DNA from: Acidimicrobiaceae bacterium
Lineage (GTDB): Bacteria > Actinomycetota > Acidimicrobiia > Acidimicrobiales > Ilumatobacteraceae
Direction: 5' to 3'
Assembly: GCA_003455715.1 (NCBI GenBank)
Contig: DMQJ01000207.1
Coordinates: 1 to 12,819 of the forward strand
Length of the DNA: 12,819 nt
Every line of letters begins with the position of its first letter. Position 1 is the first letter of the stretch. The translations under genes and the position numbers were made by a program. The notes under the pieces were generated by a model. The model had not been told where the DNA came from. It did no database searches and saw only the letters and a list, made by a program, of their open reading frames with translations. This document shows positions 7,096 through 12,819 of the stretch, piece after piece.

Positions 7096-7124
7096 ATTGT
7101 TGCACAGACCAACCACAAACTCAA
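7096..7124 (-). promoter_or_regulatory. Candidate sigma-A promoter of the bldD-like gene
   Basis: Read on the minus strand, TTGAGT (7119-7124) and AACAAT (7096-7101) are separated by exactly 17 bases and each matches four of six consensus positions. The -10 ends 56 bp before the chosen start codon. This also supports the start at 7039 over the earlier in-frame ATG at 7105, which would lie between the two hexamers. Confidence 0.45.
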
Positions 7125-7145
7125 CGCATAGTGATGCGTCATCAC
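7124..7145. promoter_or_regulatory. Two overlapping palindromes, possible operator upstream of the bldD-like gene
   Basis: ACGCAT (7124-7129) and ATGCGT (7134-7139) form a 6-bp inverted repeat with a 4-nt centre. Overlapping it, GTGATG (7131-7136) and CATCAC (7140-7145) form a second 6-bp inverted repeat with a 3-nt centre. The pair touches the -35 hexamer of the candidate bldD promoter. BldD autoregulates in Streptomyces, so these could be its sites, although they match the published BldD consensus only in the outer T-n-A and T-n-A positions. Confidence 0.4.
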
Positions 7146-7149
7146 TCTC

Positions 7150-7166
7150 CGCTGCAATCGGCAGCG
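7150..7166 (-). terminator. Small hairpin just after rsmE, possible weak terminator
   Basis: CGCTGC (7150-7155) and GCAGCG (7161-7166) form a 6-bp stem with a 5-nt loop, starting two bases beyond the rsmE stop codon. There is no U-run after it on the minus strand, so it would be at best a weak or factor-dependent terminator, or an mRNA 3'-end stabiliser. Confidence 0.35.
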
Positions 7167-7167
7167 C

Positions 7168-7827
7168 TTACGTCAAGATCTTGACGGCCGCCACCACCGC
7201 TGCTGTCTCCACACGCAGCACGGTGTCGCCCAGCGAGGCCACCGGGGCGCCGCACGCCAACTCCGACTCGGCGAAGCCGCCTTCCGGGCCGATGAGCACA
7301 GCGGTGCCCATCGAACGCGAAACCCCTGATGGATCAAGCAGTGTGACCCCTTCGACCCTCACCGCCGCCTCGAACGGCACCGGACCGTCGAGTTCGGGGA
7401 GCCAGGTACGCCTGCTTTGCATGGCAGCGTCACGGATGATGCGCAGGAGTCGCTCCCGCTGGCGCTGCGCGCGGTCGGTCTGCCACCTCACCACACTCCG
7501 CGCGCAATCGACCAAGGTCAGCTGCGTCACGCCCACCTCGGTGAGCTTCTGCGCCATCCAGTCGAGACGGTCACCCTTGGGGATGGCCGTCAGCACATGG
7601 CATGGCGGCGCGGCGGGTTCGGCGACGATGGGGCCAGTCGGCACCAGGGTGCCGCCGCGAACCGAGCAGGGCCGCCAGCAACCACGCCCATCGCTGACCG
7701 TGACCACCTCGCCGTCTCGGAGACGCAGTACGCGAAGAAGGTGGTGAGCGTCGTCGGCCTCCAACACCGGAGACTCCAGCGACGAGACGAACACATGCGC
7801 CGCGCTGTGGCGCAGCACGGGGTTCAC
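7168..7827 (-). CDS. rsmE: 16S rRNA (uracil(1498)-N3)-methyltransferase RsmE
   Basis: A 219-residue SPOUT-class methyltransferase that transfers a methyl from SAM to N3 of U1498 in helix 44 of 16S rRNA, acting on the assembled 30S subunit. An N-terminal PUA-like domain (about 1-70, with [20 protein letters not shown]) precedes the trefoil-knot domain. Knot motifs are [17 protein letters not shown] (84-100), IGPEGGF (179-185) and [11 protein letters not shown] (199-209), all characteristic of RsmE. Length is slightly short but the C-terminal helix after the knot is present. The GTG start overlaps the dnaJ stop in the tetranucleotide GTGA, implying translational coupling. It is the last gene of hrcA-dnaJ-rsmE, a conserved actinobacterial order, so its expression is expected to follow HrcA control. 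Confidence 0.94.
   Translation of the reverse strand: MNPVLRHSAAHVFVSSLESPVLEADDAHHLLRVLRLRDGEVVTVSDGRGCWRPCSVRGGTLVPTGPIVAEPAAPPCHVLTAIPKGDRLDWMAQKLTEVGVTQLTLVDCARSVVRWQTDRAQRQRERLLRIIRDAAMQSRRTWLPELDGPVPFEAAVRVEGVTLLDPSGVSRSMGTAVLIGPEGGFAESELACGAPVASLGDTVLRVETAAVVAAVKILT
7171..7186. repeat. Perfect 16-bp palindrome in the last codons of rsmE
   Basis: CGTCAAGATCTTGACG is fully self-complementary with no spacer. It encodes the terminal Val-Lys-Ile-Leu-Thr of RsmE and sits directly before the stop codon, some 50 bp upstream of the bldD promoter -35. It may be a dimer-binding site or simply a codon coincidence. Confidence 0.4.
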
Positions 7828-8942
7828 TGGAAAGCCGACTTGATGCGGGCGAACAAGCCCGAGCCCTGATGGAGTTCCTCGCCGCGGGCATCGGCGTACT
7901 TCTTCAGCAACTCGGCCTCGAAGTCGGTGACCTTGGTGGGCACCTCCACCTGCACGCGCACCCGCAGATCGCCTCGACCACGCCCCTGTAGGCGCGGCAC
8001 GCCGCGCCCCCGCAGCACGAACTCGCGGCCAGGTTGCGTGCCAGCGGGCACGATGATCTCCTCATCGCCATCGAGCGTGGGCAGCAGGAACTTGGCGCCC
8101 AGCGTCGCCTGGGCAAGCCCCACGGGAAGATCCGTGACGAGATCGTCGTGTTCGCGGCGGTACTGCTCGTGGGGCGCCACCCGGACATGCACGTACAGAT
8201 CGCCCGAACCACCACCGCGCGGACCGACGGCACCGCGACCGGTGAGACGCAACGTCGAACCGGTGTCGACACCCGCCGGCACATCGACCTGATAGGTCTT
8301 CTCGGCAATCGTTCGCCCCTCACCGTTGCACGTGCGGCACGGTGTGGCGATGACCTGCCCGAGGCCGTTGCAGCGTGGGCATGCCGACGATGTGACCATC
8401 TGCCCCAGCATGCTCTGGCGCACTCGTTGCACCTGGCCGCGCCCATTGCACTCGCCGCAGGTGACGGGCTTGGTGCCCTCACCGGCGCCAGATCCGCCAC
8501 AGTCGTCGCACTTCAGTGCGGTGCGCACCGTGACCGGAACGGTTGCCCCGAACACCGCCTGCTCGAAAGCGATGTCGGCCACCACCTCGAGGTCTTGCCC
8601 ACGCGGCGGGCCGGATGGGCCGCGGGTGCCGCCGAACGGACTGCCCCCTCCGAAGAATGCCTCGAACAGGTCGCCGAGACCCCCGGCGCCACCGAACATG
8701 TCGCCAGGCCCTTGGCCAGCTCCGCCCACCCCGCGTTCGCCGAAGCGGTCGTAACGGGCACGCTGTTCGGGGTCGCTCAGCACCTCATAGGCGCGAGCCA
8801 CCTGCTTGAAGCGCTCCTCGGCAGCGGCATCACCCGGGTTCGCGTCAGGGTGCAACTCGCGGGCCAGTTTGCGATAGGCCTTCTTCAGGTCGTCGGCAGA
8901 TGCGGAACGCGACACTCCGAGGAGTTCGTAGTAGTCAGCCAT
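7824..8942 (-). CDS. dnaJ: Chaperone protein DnaJ (hrcA-linked DnaJ2 type)
   Basis: A 372-residue type I Hsp40 that stimulates the DnaK ATPase and delivers unfolded clients. The J domain (1-68) has the catalytic His31-Pro32-Asp33. A Gly/Phe-rich linker runs about 70-113 ([19 protein letters not shown]). Four CxxCxGxG zinc motifs follow: Cys145/148, Cys162/165, Cys188/191 and Cys202/205, all intact. The C-terminal client-binding barrels (about 215-345) and a dimerisation tail complete the protein. Its start ATG at 8942 overlaps the hrcA stop by eight bases, and its TGA overlaps the rsmE GTG, so the three genes are translationally coupled. No dnaK or grpE is in the window; in many Actinobacteria a second dnaJ lies with dnaK, so this copy is likely the hrcA-linked paralogue. 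Confidence 0.97.
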   Translation of the reverse strand: MADYYELLGVSRSASADDLKKAYRKLARELHPDANPGDAAAEERFKQVARAYEVLSDPEQRARYDRFGERGVGGAGQGPGDMFGGAGGLGDLFEAFFGGGSPFGGTRGPSGPPRGQDLEVVADIAFEQAVFGATVPVTVRTALKCDDCGGSGAGEGTKPVTCGECNGRGQVQRVRQSMLGQMVTSSACPRCNGLGQVIATPCRTCNGEGRTIAEKTYQVDVPAGVDTGSTLRLTGRGAVGPRGGGSGDLYVHVRVAPHEQYRREHDDLVTDLPVGLAQATLGAKFLLPTLDGDEEIIVPAGTQPGREFVLRGRGVPRLQGRGRGDLRVRVQVEVPTKVTDFEAELLKKYADARGEELHQGSGLFARIKSAFQ

Positions 8943-9942
8943 TGCCGCTCCCGTCGCCGAGGCGGCGCCCGAGACGGTCGCTCACCACCTCGACAGTAGC
9001 CAGCGCCTGCGGATAATCCATGCGCGTCGGCCCAAGCACGCCGACGGTGCCCACCTGCTCGCCGTCGACCACCACGGGCTTCACCACCACCGAGCAGGCA
9101 GCGAGTGGTTCGATGCCATGCTCGGCCCCGATTGCCACCGACAACCCTCGATCGAGGATGTCGCGCACCAGCGACACGATCACGTACTGCTGCTCGAGCG
9201 TATGCAGCACCGAGCGCACGACGTCGACCGCGTCGAAGGCTTGGGCCATGGCCGCTGCCCCACCGACGAAGACCGACTCGTCGCCACCGAGGTGCCCCAG
9301 GCCGCGCATGGCCGCCGCGCACACGGCATCGACGGCCAGGTCGCCGGTTGTCGGGAGCGAAACCTGCGGATTGAACGCACGGCCCGCCATATGTGCCTGG
9401 AGGTGGGCCGTCGCCGCAGCCAACACCACGTCGGACGTCTCACTGGGCACGTCGAAGGGTTCGTTCTCGACGGAGCCGTTGGACAGCACCACCACCACCG
9501 TGGCCAGCCGAGCGCTGAGGCCCACCACCTGCACCGAGCGCACCACGGCGTGCTCCACCCGCGGCCCCACCACCACGGCTGCGTGATGGGTGACCTGAGC
9601 GAGGAGGTTGGTGGTCTGGTGCAATAGCTCCTCGAGCCGGCCGTGCGCTGAATCGAAGAACGTGCCCACACGCTGGCGAGCGGTGTCGTCGAGGAGACCG
9701 GGCTCGGCCATGTTGTCGACGAAGAAGCGATAACCCTTGTCGGTGGGGACCCTGCCCGCCGACGTGTGCGGCTGCGCCAGGAACCCCTCCTGCTCGAGCA
9801 CCGCCATCTCATTGCGAACGGTGGCCGAGCTGACCTTCACCCCGGGCGCGTTGGCCACATGGGTAGAACCCACTGGTTGGGCCGTAGTGATGTATTCCTG
9901 CACCACGGCTCGCAAGATGGCGGTCTTGCGCTCGTCGAGCAT
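8935..9942 (-). CDS. hrcA: Heat-inducible transcription repressor HrcA
   Basis: A 335-residue repressor of class I heat-shock genes. Residues 1-75 are a winged helix: [18 protein letters not shown], the invariant-looking [23 protein letters not shown], then [20 protein letters not shown], the HrcA signature. The GAF-like dimerisation domain follows (about 100-325), including [20 protein letters not shown] and [19 protein letters not shown] near the C-terminus, both typical. HrcA binds CIRCE operators, and its activity normally depends on GroEL. A CIRCE-like operator lies 41 bp upstream and a good Shine-Dalgarno (GAAGGAG) four bases before the ATG, so autoregulation of the hrcA-dnaJ-rsmE operon is expected. 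Confidence 0.97.
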   Translation of the reverse strand: MLDERKTAILRAVVQEYITTAQPVGSTHVANAPGVKVSSATVRNEMAVLEQEGFLAQPHTSAGRVPTDKGYRFFVDNMAEPGLLDDTARQRVGTFFDSAHGRLEELLHQTTNLLAQVTHHAAVVVGPRVEHAVVRSVQVVGLSARLATVVVVLSNGSVENEPFDVPSETSDVVLAAATAHLQAHMAGRAFNPQVSLPTTGDLAVDAVCAAAMRGLGHLGGDESVFVGGAAAMAQAFDAVDVVRSVLHTLEQQYVIVSLVRDILDRGLSVAIGAEHGIEPLAACSVVVKPVVVDGEQVGTVGVLGPTRMDYPQALATVEVVSDRLGRRLGDGSGNG

Positions 9943-9946
9943 CGGA

Positions 9947-9953
9947 CTCCTTC
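9947..9953 (-). promoter_or_regulatory. Shine-Dalgarno of hrcA
   Basis: On the minus strand GAAGGAG precedes the ATG at 9942 by four bases. It fixes the hrcA start at the residue that begins the conserved winged-helix domain. Confidence 0.7.
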
Positions 9954-9982
9954 AGGCAGTACGTCGGTGTTGGCAGCGGTCG

Positions 9983-10009
9983 TTGGCACTCGAGACTATC
10001 GACTGCCAG
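9983..10009. promoter_or_regulatory. CIRCE operator (HrcA-binding site)
   Basis: The plus strand reads TTGGCACTC, nine bases, GACTGCCAG. Against the CIRCE consensus TTAGCACTC-N9-GAGTGCTAA this matches 8 of 9 in the left arm and 6 of 9 in the right, with the exact 9-nt spacing, and the arms pair at seven of nine positions. It is 41 bp upstream of the hrcA start, where HrcA autoregulatory sites are expected. The first bases of the site's distal half lie inside the 3' end of the photolyase gene, whose stop codon is at 9996-9998. Confidence 0.82.
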
Positions 10010-10023
10010 CGGTGGTGTGTCGG
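9995..10023 (-). promoter_or_regulatory. Candidate promoter of the hrcA-dnaJ-rsmE operon
   Basis: On the minus strand CCGACA (10018-10023) and GATAGT (9995-10000) are 17 bases apart, each matching four of six sigma-70 consensus bases. The -10 falls in the CIRCE spacer, so bound HrcA would block polymerase directly. The hexamers are weak and the call leans on this geometry. Confidence 0.4.
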
Positions 10024-11342
10024 TACCGGCGGAGCGCTTCCTCTCGCTCGGCCGCATGGTCGACCATGGGGGCCGGGTACGAGTCGGGGCGTAAGAGACC
10101 CGGATCATGCACCGCCTTGCCCGGTACAGCTGCCAACTCGGAGACCCATCGGCGCACGTACTCACCATCGGGATCGAACCGTTCACCCTGCCCGATCGGG
10201 TTGAACACCCGGAAGTAGGGGGCGGCGTCGGTACCGGTGCCGGCCGCCCACTGCCAACCGTGGTTGTTGGAAGCCAGGTCGCCGTCGACGAGGTGCTGCA
10301 TGAAGTGCCGCGCCCCCCACTGCCACGGCAGGTGCAGGTCCTTCACGAGGAAGCTGGCCACCACCATGCGCACGCGATTGTGCATCCACCCCGTCGCCAA
10401 CAGTTCGCGCATGCCGGCATCGACGAACGGGAACCCCGTGCGTCCCTCGGCCCAGCGTTGGAACCGCTCGCGTGCGGCGCCATCGGTGTCGACCGGCATC
10501 GCGTCCATGGCCTTGTTCAGGTTCGTCCATGCGGTGTGCGGCTGATGGTGCAGCACGTCGGCGTAGAAGTCGCGCCACGCGAGTTCGCTGGCGAACGTGT
10601 CGTGCCCTTCGCCGGGTTCGAGGTCGGCGAGGAGTTGCCGAGGGTGGAGCACTCCCCACCGCAGCGCGGCCGACAGCCGACTCGTGCCGTGCACCGCAGG
10701 CAGGTTGCGCGTGGCCGCGTACTGGGCAACTTTCGGGAGGAACTGCTGCCACTGCGAATGAGCACGTTGCTCCCCCGCGCCGAGCAGCGTGAAGGGCACC
10801 GAGGTCGCAGGCGGTGGGCCGTCGCAGTGCACGTCCGGAGCACCAAGCCACTTCACGTCGGGCGCTGCGAGAGGTGCCGCCCATCCGGCGGCGCGCCATC
10901 GCTTCGAGAACGGTGTGAACACGGCGTAGGGAGCGCCGTCGGGCTTCGTGACCGTTCCCGGCGAGACGGCGTACGGCGAGCTCGTGGCAACGAGCCGAAC
11001 CCCCGCCTGCTGCAGCGCTGCCGCCACAGCAGCGTCGCGGCGCCGTCCGTACGGCCCGTCGTCGCGACTGACGTGCACCACCGTGGCACCCACCTCGGCG
11101 ACCAGAGCCGGCACCACATCGGTGGGGTGGCCGTGGCGGTACACCAGCGCCCCGTTCATCGAGTCGTCGAGCGCCTGCAGGGCTTCGCGAAGAAACGCCT
11201 GGCGAGGCGCCCCAGCACCGCGGAACGCTGGGTCGACCACGAACAGCGGCACCACCGGCCCATCGGCCGCCGCGGCATGCAGCGCTGGCAGGTCGGCCAG
11301 CCGCAGGTCTCGACGGAACCACATGATCGACGGACGAGACAT
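9996..11342 (-). CDS. phr: Deoxyribodipyrimidine photolyase (class I type)
   Basis: A 448-residue photolyase/cryptochrome family protein that uses FAD and blue light to split UV-induced pyrimidine dimers. The N-terminal Rossmann-like antenna domain (about 1-130) begins IMWFRRDLRLADLPAL. The helical FAD domain (about 200-440) carries GTSRLSAALRWGVLHPRQL, SELAWRDFYADVL, TGFPFVDAGMRELLATGWMHNRVRM, and DGDLASNNHGWQWAAGTGTDAAPYFRVFNP with Asn359/Asn360 near the flavin and Trp residues of the electron-transfer chain. Length is close to other bacterial class I CPD photolyases (450-480). The frame is open to 11483, but that part overlaps the MFS gene; ATG 11342 places the conserved WFRRDLRL six residues in. 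It starts 5 bp after the MFS stop with only a weak ribosome-binding site, suggesting coupling. CPD rather than 6-4 specificity is inferred from the motifs. Confidence 0.94.
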   Translation of the reverse strand: MSRPSIMWFRRDLRLADLPALHAAAADGPVVPLFVVDPAFRGAGAPRQAFLREALQALDDSMNGALVYRHGHPTDVVPALVAEVGATVVHVSRDDGPYGRRRDAAVAAALQQAGVRLVATSSPYAVSPGTVTKPDGAPYAVFTPFSKRWRAAGWAAPLAAPDVKWLGAPDVHCDGPPPATSVPFTLLGAGEQRAHSQWQQFLPKVAQYAATRNLPAVHGTSRLSAALRWGVLHPRQLLADLEPGEGHDTFASELAWRDFYADVLHHQPHTAWTNLNKAMDAMPVDTDGAARERFQRWAEGRTGFPFVDAGMRELLATGWMHNRVRMVVASFLVKDLHLPWQWGARHFMQHLVDGDLASNNHGWQWAAGTGTDAAPYFRVFNPIGQGERFDPDGEYVRRWVSELAAVPGKAVHDPGLLRPDSYPAPMVDHAAEREEALRRYRHTTAGSR

Positions 11343-11347
11343 GATCG

Positions 11348-12601
11348 TCAGTGTGCGTCGGCGGAGGTCGGAACGCTCGGTCGAGCAGCCGATTCGTTGG
11401 CTCGTCCGAGCGCAGGCCGCAACACCAGCGCTCCGACCGCGACAGCACCAAGGGTGGTGACGCTGCCGTACGCGAGGCTCCACTCGGCGCTCACGTGGTC
11501 GGCCACCAGCCCGGTGATGGGCGCGCCGATGGGCGTGCTACCGAGGAAGGCAACAGCACCAAGCGCCAAGAGGCGACCGCGCATGTCGTCGGGCGACTCC
11601 TGCTGCACGATCACGTTCTGGGCGGCAATGAAGGCTGCCCCGCCCATGCCGACAGGCACCGAGAGCACCAAGGCGGCGGTGAGGTTTGGCGACCAGGCCA
11701 GGGCGATGCCGCTCACGCCCAGCAACACACCGCTACCCAGAAACCAGGCGGGAGTGACGATGGGCCGAGCCCCGGTGAGCAGAGATCCGATGACACTGCC
11801 CAACCCGGTGGCGGCCAGCAGCAGACCGAATCCGACTGTGCTGTCGAAGCGGATGTCGGAGAGCTTCAACAGCGAGACCGAGTAGTTGAAGGCGAACGTA
11901 CCGACCACGGTGAAGACGATGAAGATCGTGCGGAGATGCCGGTCGGAGCCGATGAATCGCAACGCGTCGCGCACCGGCGTGCCGCCGCGAGCAGCCCTCG
12001 GTGCCGGGCGCAGTTGCGATCGGTCGATGAGCAGCAGCGAGCCGACGATGGCCGCGAACGACAGCCCGTTGAGCATGAACAGCCAGCCCGCTCCAAGCGG
12101 CTCCTTCAGCACGGCGGCAAGCGCTGGGCCGACCACGCGAGAGCCGGTCATGACTGCCGTGTTCAGCGAGAGCGCATTACCGATGTCGTCGGGTTCCACC
12201 AGCTCGGTGACGAAGCCACGCCGAGCAGGGTTGTCGAACGCATTCACCAGACCGAGCACGAACGACAATCCGTACAGGAGCGGCAAGTTGACGACCCCCG
12301 CGAGTACGAACCCTCCCAGTGCGATTGCTTGCGCTGCCTGCAACGACTGGGTGAGCAGCGCCATCTTGCGCTTGCTGTGGCGATCGGCGACCGCGCCAGC
12401 CCAGCTTCCCAGGAGCAGCATGGGCAAGAACTGGCACAGCAGCGTGATGCCGGTGTCGGTCGCCTTCCCGGTGAGTTCGTACACCACCAGCGACATGGCC
12501 GTCATCTGCATCCAGGTGCCGATGTTGCTCACCATCAGCCCGCCGAAGAACAGTTGCGCATTGCGATGCCGCAGCGAGCGGAACATCGACGAAGAGCGCA
12601 T
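11348..12601 (-). CDS. MFS transporter, MFS_3/EntS-like exporter
   Basis: A 417-residue membrane protein with about twelve predicted helices in two six-helix halves. It opens with FRSLRHRNAQLFFGGLMVSNIGTWMQ, typical of the MFS_3 (enterobactin exporter-like) group, and carries the MFS loop 2-3 motif AGAVADRHSKRK at 68-79. The central cytoplasmic loop (about 192-215, basic, RPAPRAARGGTPVRDALRF) precedes helix 7, and the tail after helix 12 is polar (GRANESAARPSVPTSADAH). It is expected to be a proton-driven exporter of a small molecule in the inner membrane; the substrate is unknown. The ATG at 12601 has AAAGGTG six bases upstream, better than the internal Met6. It is divergent from the next gene with 31 bp between starts and is directly followed by the photolyase gene. 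Confidence 0.92.
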   Translation of the reverse strand: MRSSSMFRSLRHRNAQLFFGGLMVSNIGTWMQMTAMSLVVYELTGKATDTGITLLCQFLPMLLLGSWAGAVADRHSKRKMALLTQSLQAAQAIALGGFVLAGVVNLPLLYGLSFVLGLVNAFDNPARRGFVTELVEPDDIGNALSLNTAVMTGSRVVGPALAAVLKEPLGAGWLFMLNGLSFAAIVGSLLLIDRSQLRPAPRAARGGTPVRDALRFIGSDRHLRTIFIVFTVVGTFAFNYSVSLLKLSDIRFDSTVGFGLLLAATGLGSVIGSLLTGARPIVTPAWFLGSGVLLGVSGIALAWSPNLTAALVLSVPVGMGGAAFIAAQNVIVQQESPDDMRGRLLALGAVAFLGSTPIGAPITGLVADHVSAEWSLAYGSVTTLGAVAVGALVLRPALGRANESAARPSVPTSADAH

Positions 12602-12632
12602 CGCACCTTTCTACCTGCCGGAGTGGGCGACA

Positions 12633-12819
12633 ATGAGGGTCGTGCCCGCGCTCGCCTCGCCCCGCCGTGTTCCGGCAGACCAGTTGCCGGCGGCGCTCGT
12701 GGCAGCGGGCGCACGGCGGGGCGACCTCATCGGGGTTGCCCCGGGGGATGTGCTCGCCGTCAGTTTGAGCGGCGGCGAGGCGTTCGTCACCGATGACCCC
12801 TGGCAGGGGGGGGCCTTTG
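12633..12819 (+). CDS. Unknown protein, N-terminal fragment (cut by window edge)
   Basis: An ATG at 12633 opens 62 codons to the right edge with GC-rich codon use like the neighbours: MRVVPALASPRRVPADQLPA, then an Ala/Gly-rich stretch, and a final block ending FVTDDPWQGGAF. I recognise no domain and assign no function. There is no signal peptide and no membrane helix in the part seen. Divergence from the MFS gene with 31 bp between starts supports a real gene, but upstream there is no strong ribosome-binding site. A run of eight G at 12806-12813 near the edge could carry a base-count error that would change the last few residues. Confidence 0.5.
   Translation, partial: MRVVPALASPRRVPADQLPAALVAAGARRGDLIGVAPGDVLAVSLSGGEAFVTDDPWQGGAF

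Noticed and set aside
9969..9990. Short direct repeat GTTGGCA at two places near the CIRCE site, considered as a second operator half
   Set aside because: The upstream copy lacks the following ACTC and has no inverted partner at the right spacing.
9996..11483. Photolyase starting at 11483
   Set aside because: The extra 47 residues overlap the end of the MFS gene and are unlike any photolyase N-terminus.
10107..11885. A 592-codon plus-strand open frame, the longest in the window
   Set aside because: It is antisense to the photolyase and MFS genes; both of those have full motif support and the antisense product does not.
11351..12796. A 481-codon plus-strand open frame
   Set aside because: It is antisense to the MFS gene and rich in Gln/Arg/Gly/His, typical of a frame shadow.
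1..12819. CRISPR arrays, insertion sequences, toxin-antitoxin or phage-defence modules
   Set aside because: I saw no spaced repeats, transposase, terminal inverted repeats, nuclease or helicase genes, and every long region is filled by the genes listed.

Overview
The window is a gene-dense, high-GC stretch of what looks like an actinobacterial chromosome. Supporting evidence is the strong G/C bias at third codon positions, frequent GTG starts, a BldD-type regulator, an RskA-like anti-sigma factor, a CIRCE-controlled hrcA-dnaJ-rsmE operon and a tRNA gene without an encoded CCA. A deep-branching actinobacterium (Acidimicrobiia-like) is my best guess, but no lineage marker in the window settles it. 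No insertion sequence, phage gene, CRISPR array, rRNA or origin was seen. No stretch of more than about 130 bases lacks a gene.

Layout. At 1-2933 (minus strand) three co-directional genes run DMT/EamA permease -> dienelactone hydrolase-family enzyme -> zinc-ribbon short-chain dehydrogenase, the last cut by the left edge. At 2996-3985 a divergent plus-strand aldo/keto reductase shares a 62-bp intergenic region with the permease and ends 16 bp from the anti-sigma gene. At 4002-5259 (minus) an ECF sigma factor is followed by its probable membrane anti-sigma factor. At 5340-5413 lies tRNA-Val(GAC). At 5439-7039 (minus) a BldD-like c-di-GMP-type regulator is followed by the heme chaperone hemW. 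At 7168-9942 (minus) hrcA-dnaJ-rsmE form an overlapping operon, preceded by a CIRCE operator. At 9996-12601 (minus) an MFS exporter is followed 5 bp later by a class I-type photolyase. At 12633-12819 a divergent plus-strand gene of unknown function starts and is cut by the right edge.

How the genes fit together. HrcA should repress its own operon through CIRCE, so the DnaJ co-chaperone and the rRNA methyltransferase RsmE are predicted to be heat-inducible. The BldD-like protein keeps the RxD-X8-RxxD c-di-GMP signature, and its own upstream region holds a candidate promoter overlapped by nested palindromes, which suggests autoregulation. The sigma/anti-sigma pair is a membrane-sensing module whose signal is not evident. 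The other enzymes and transporters look like accessory metabolism.

I did not find a clearly new multi-gene system. The points most worth a second look are the BldD-like regulator and its palindromes, the compact CIRCE/promoter overlap at hrcA, and the zinc-ribbon SDR that lacks the canonical catalytic tyrosine.
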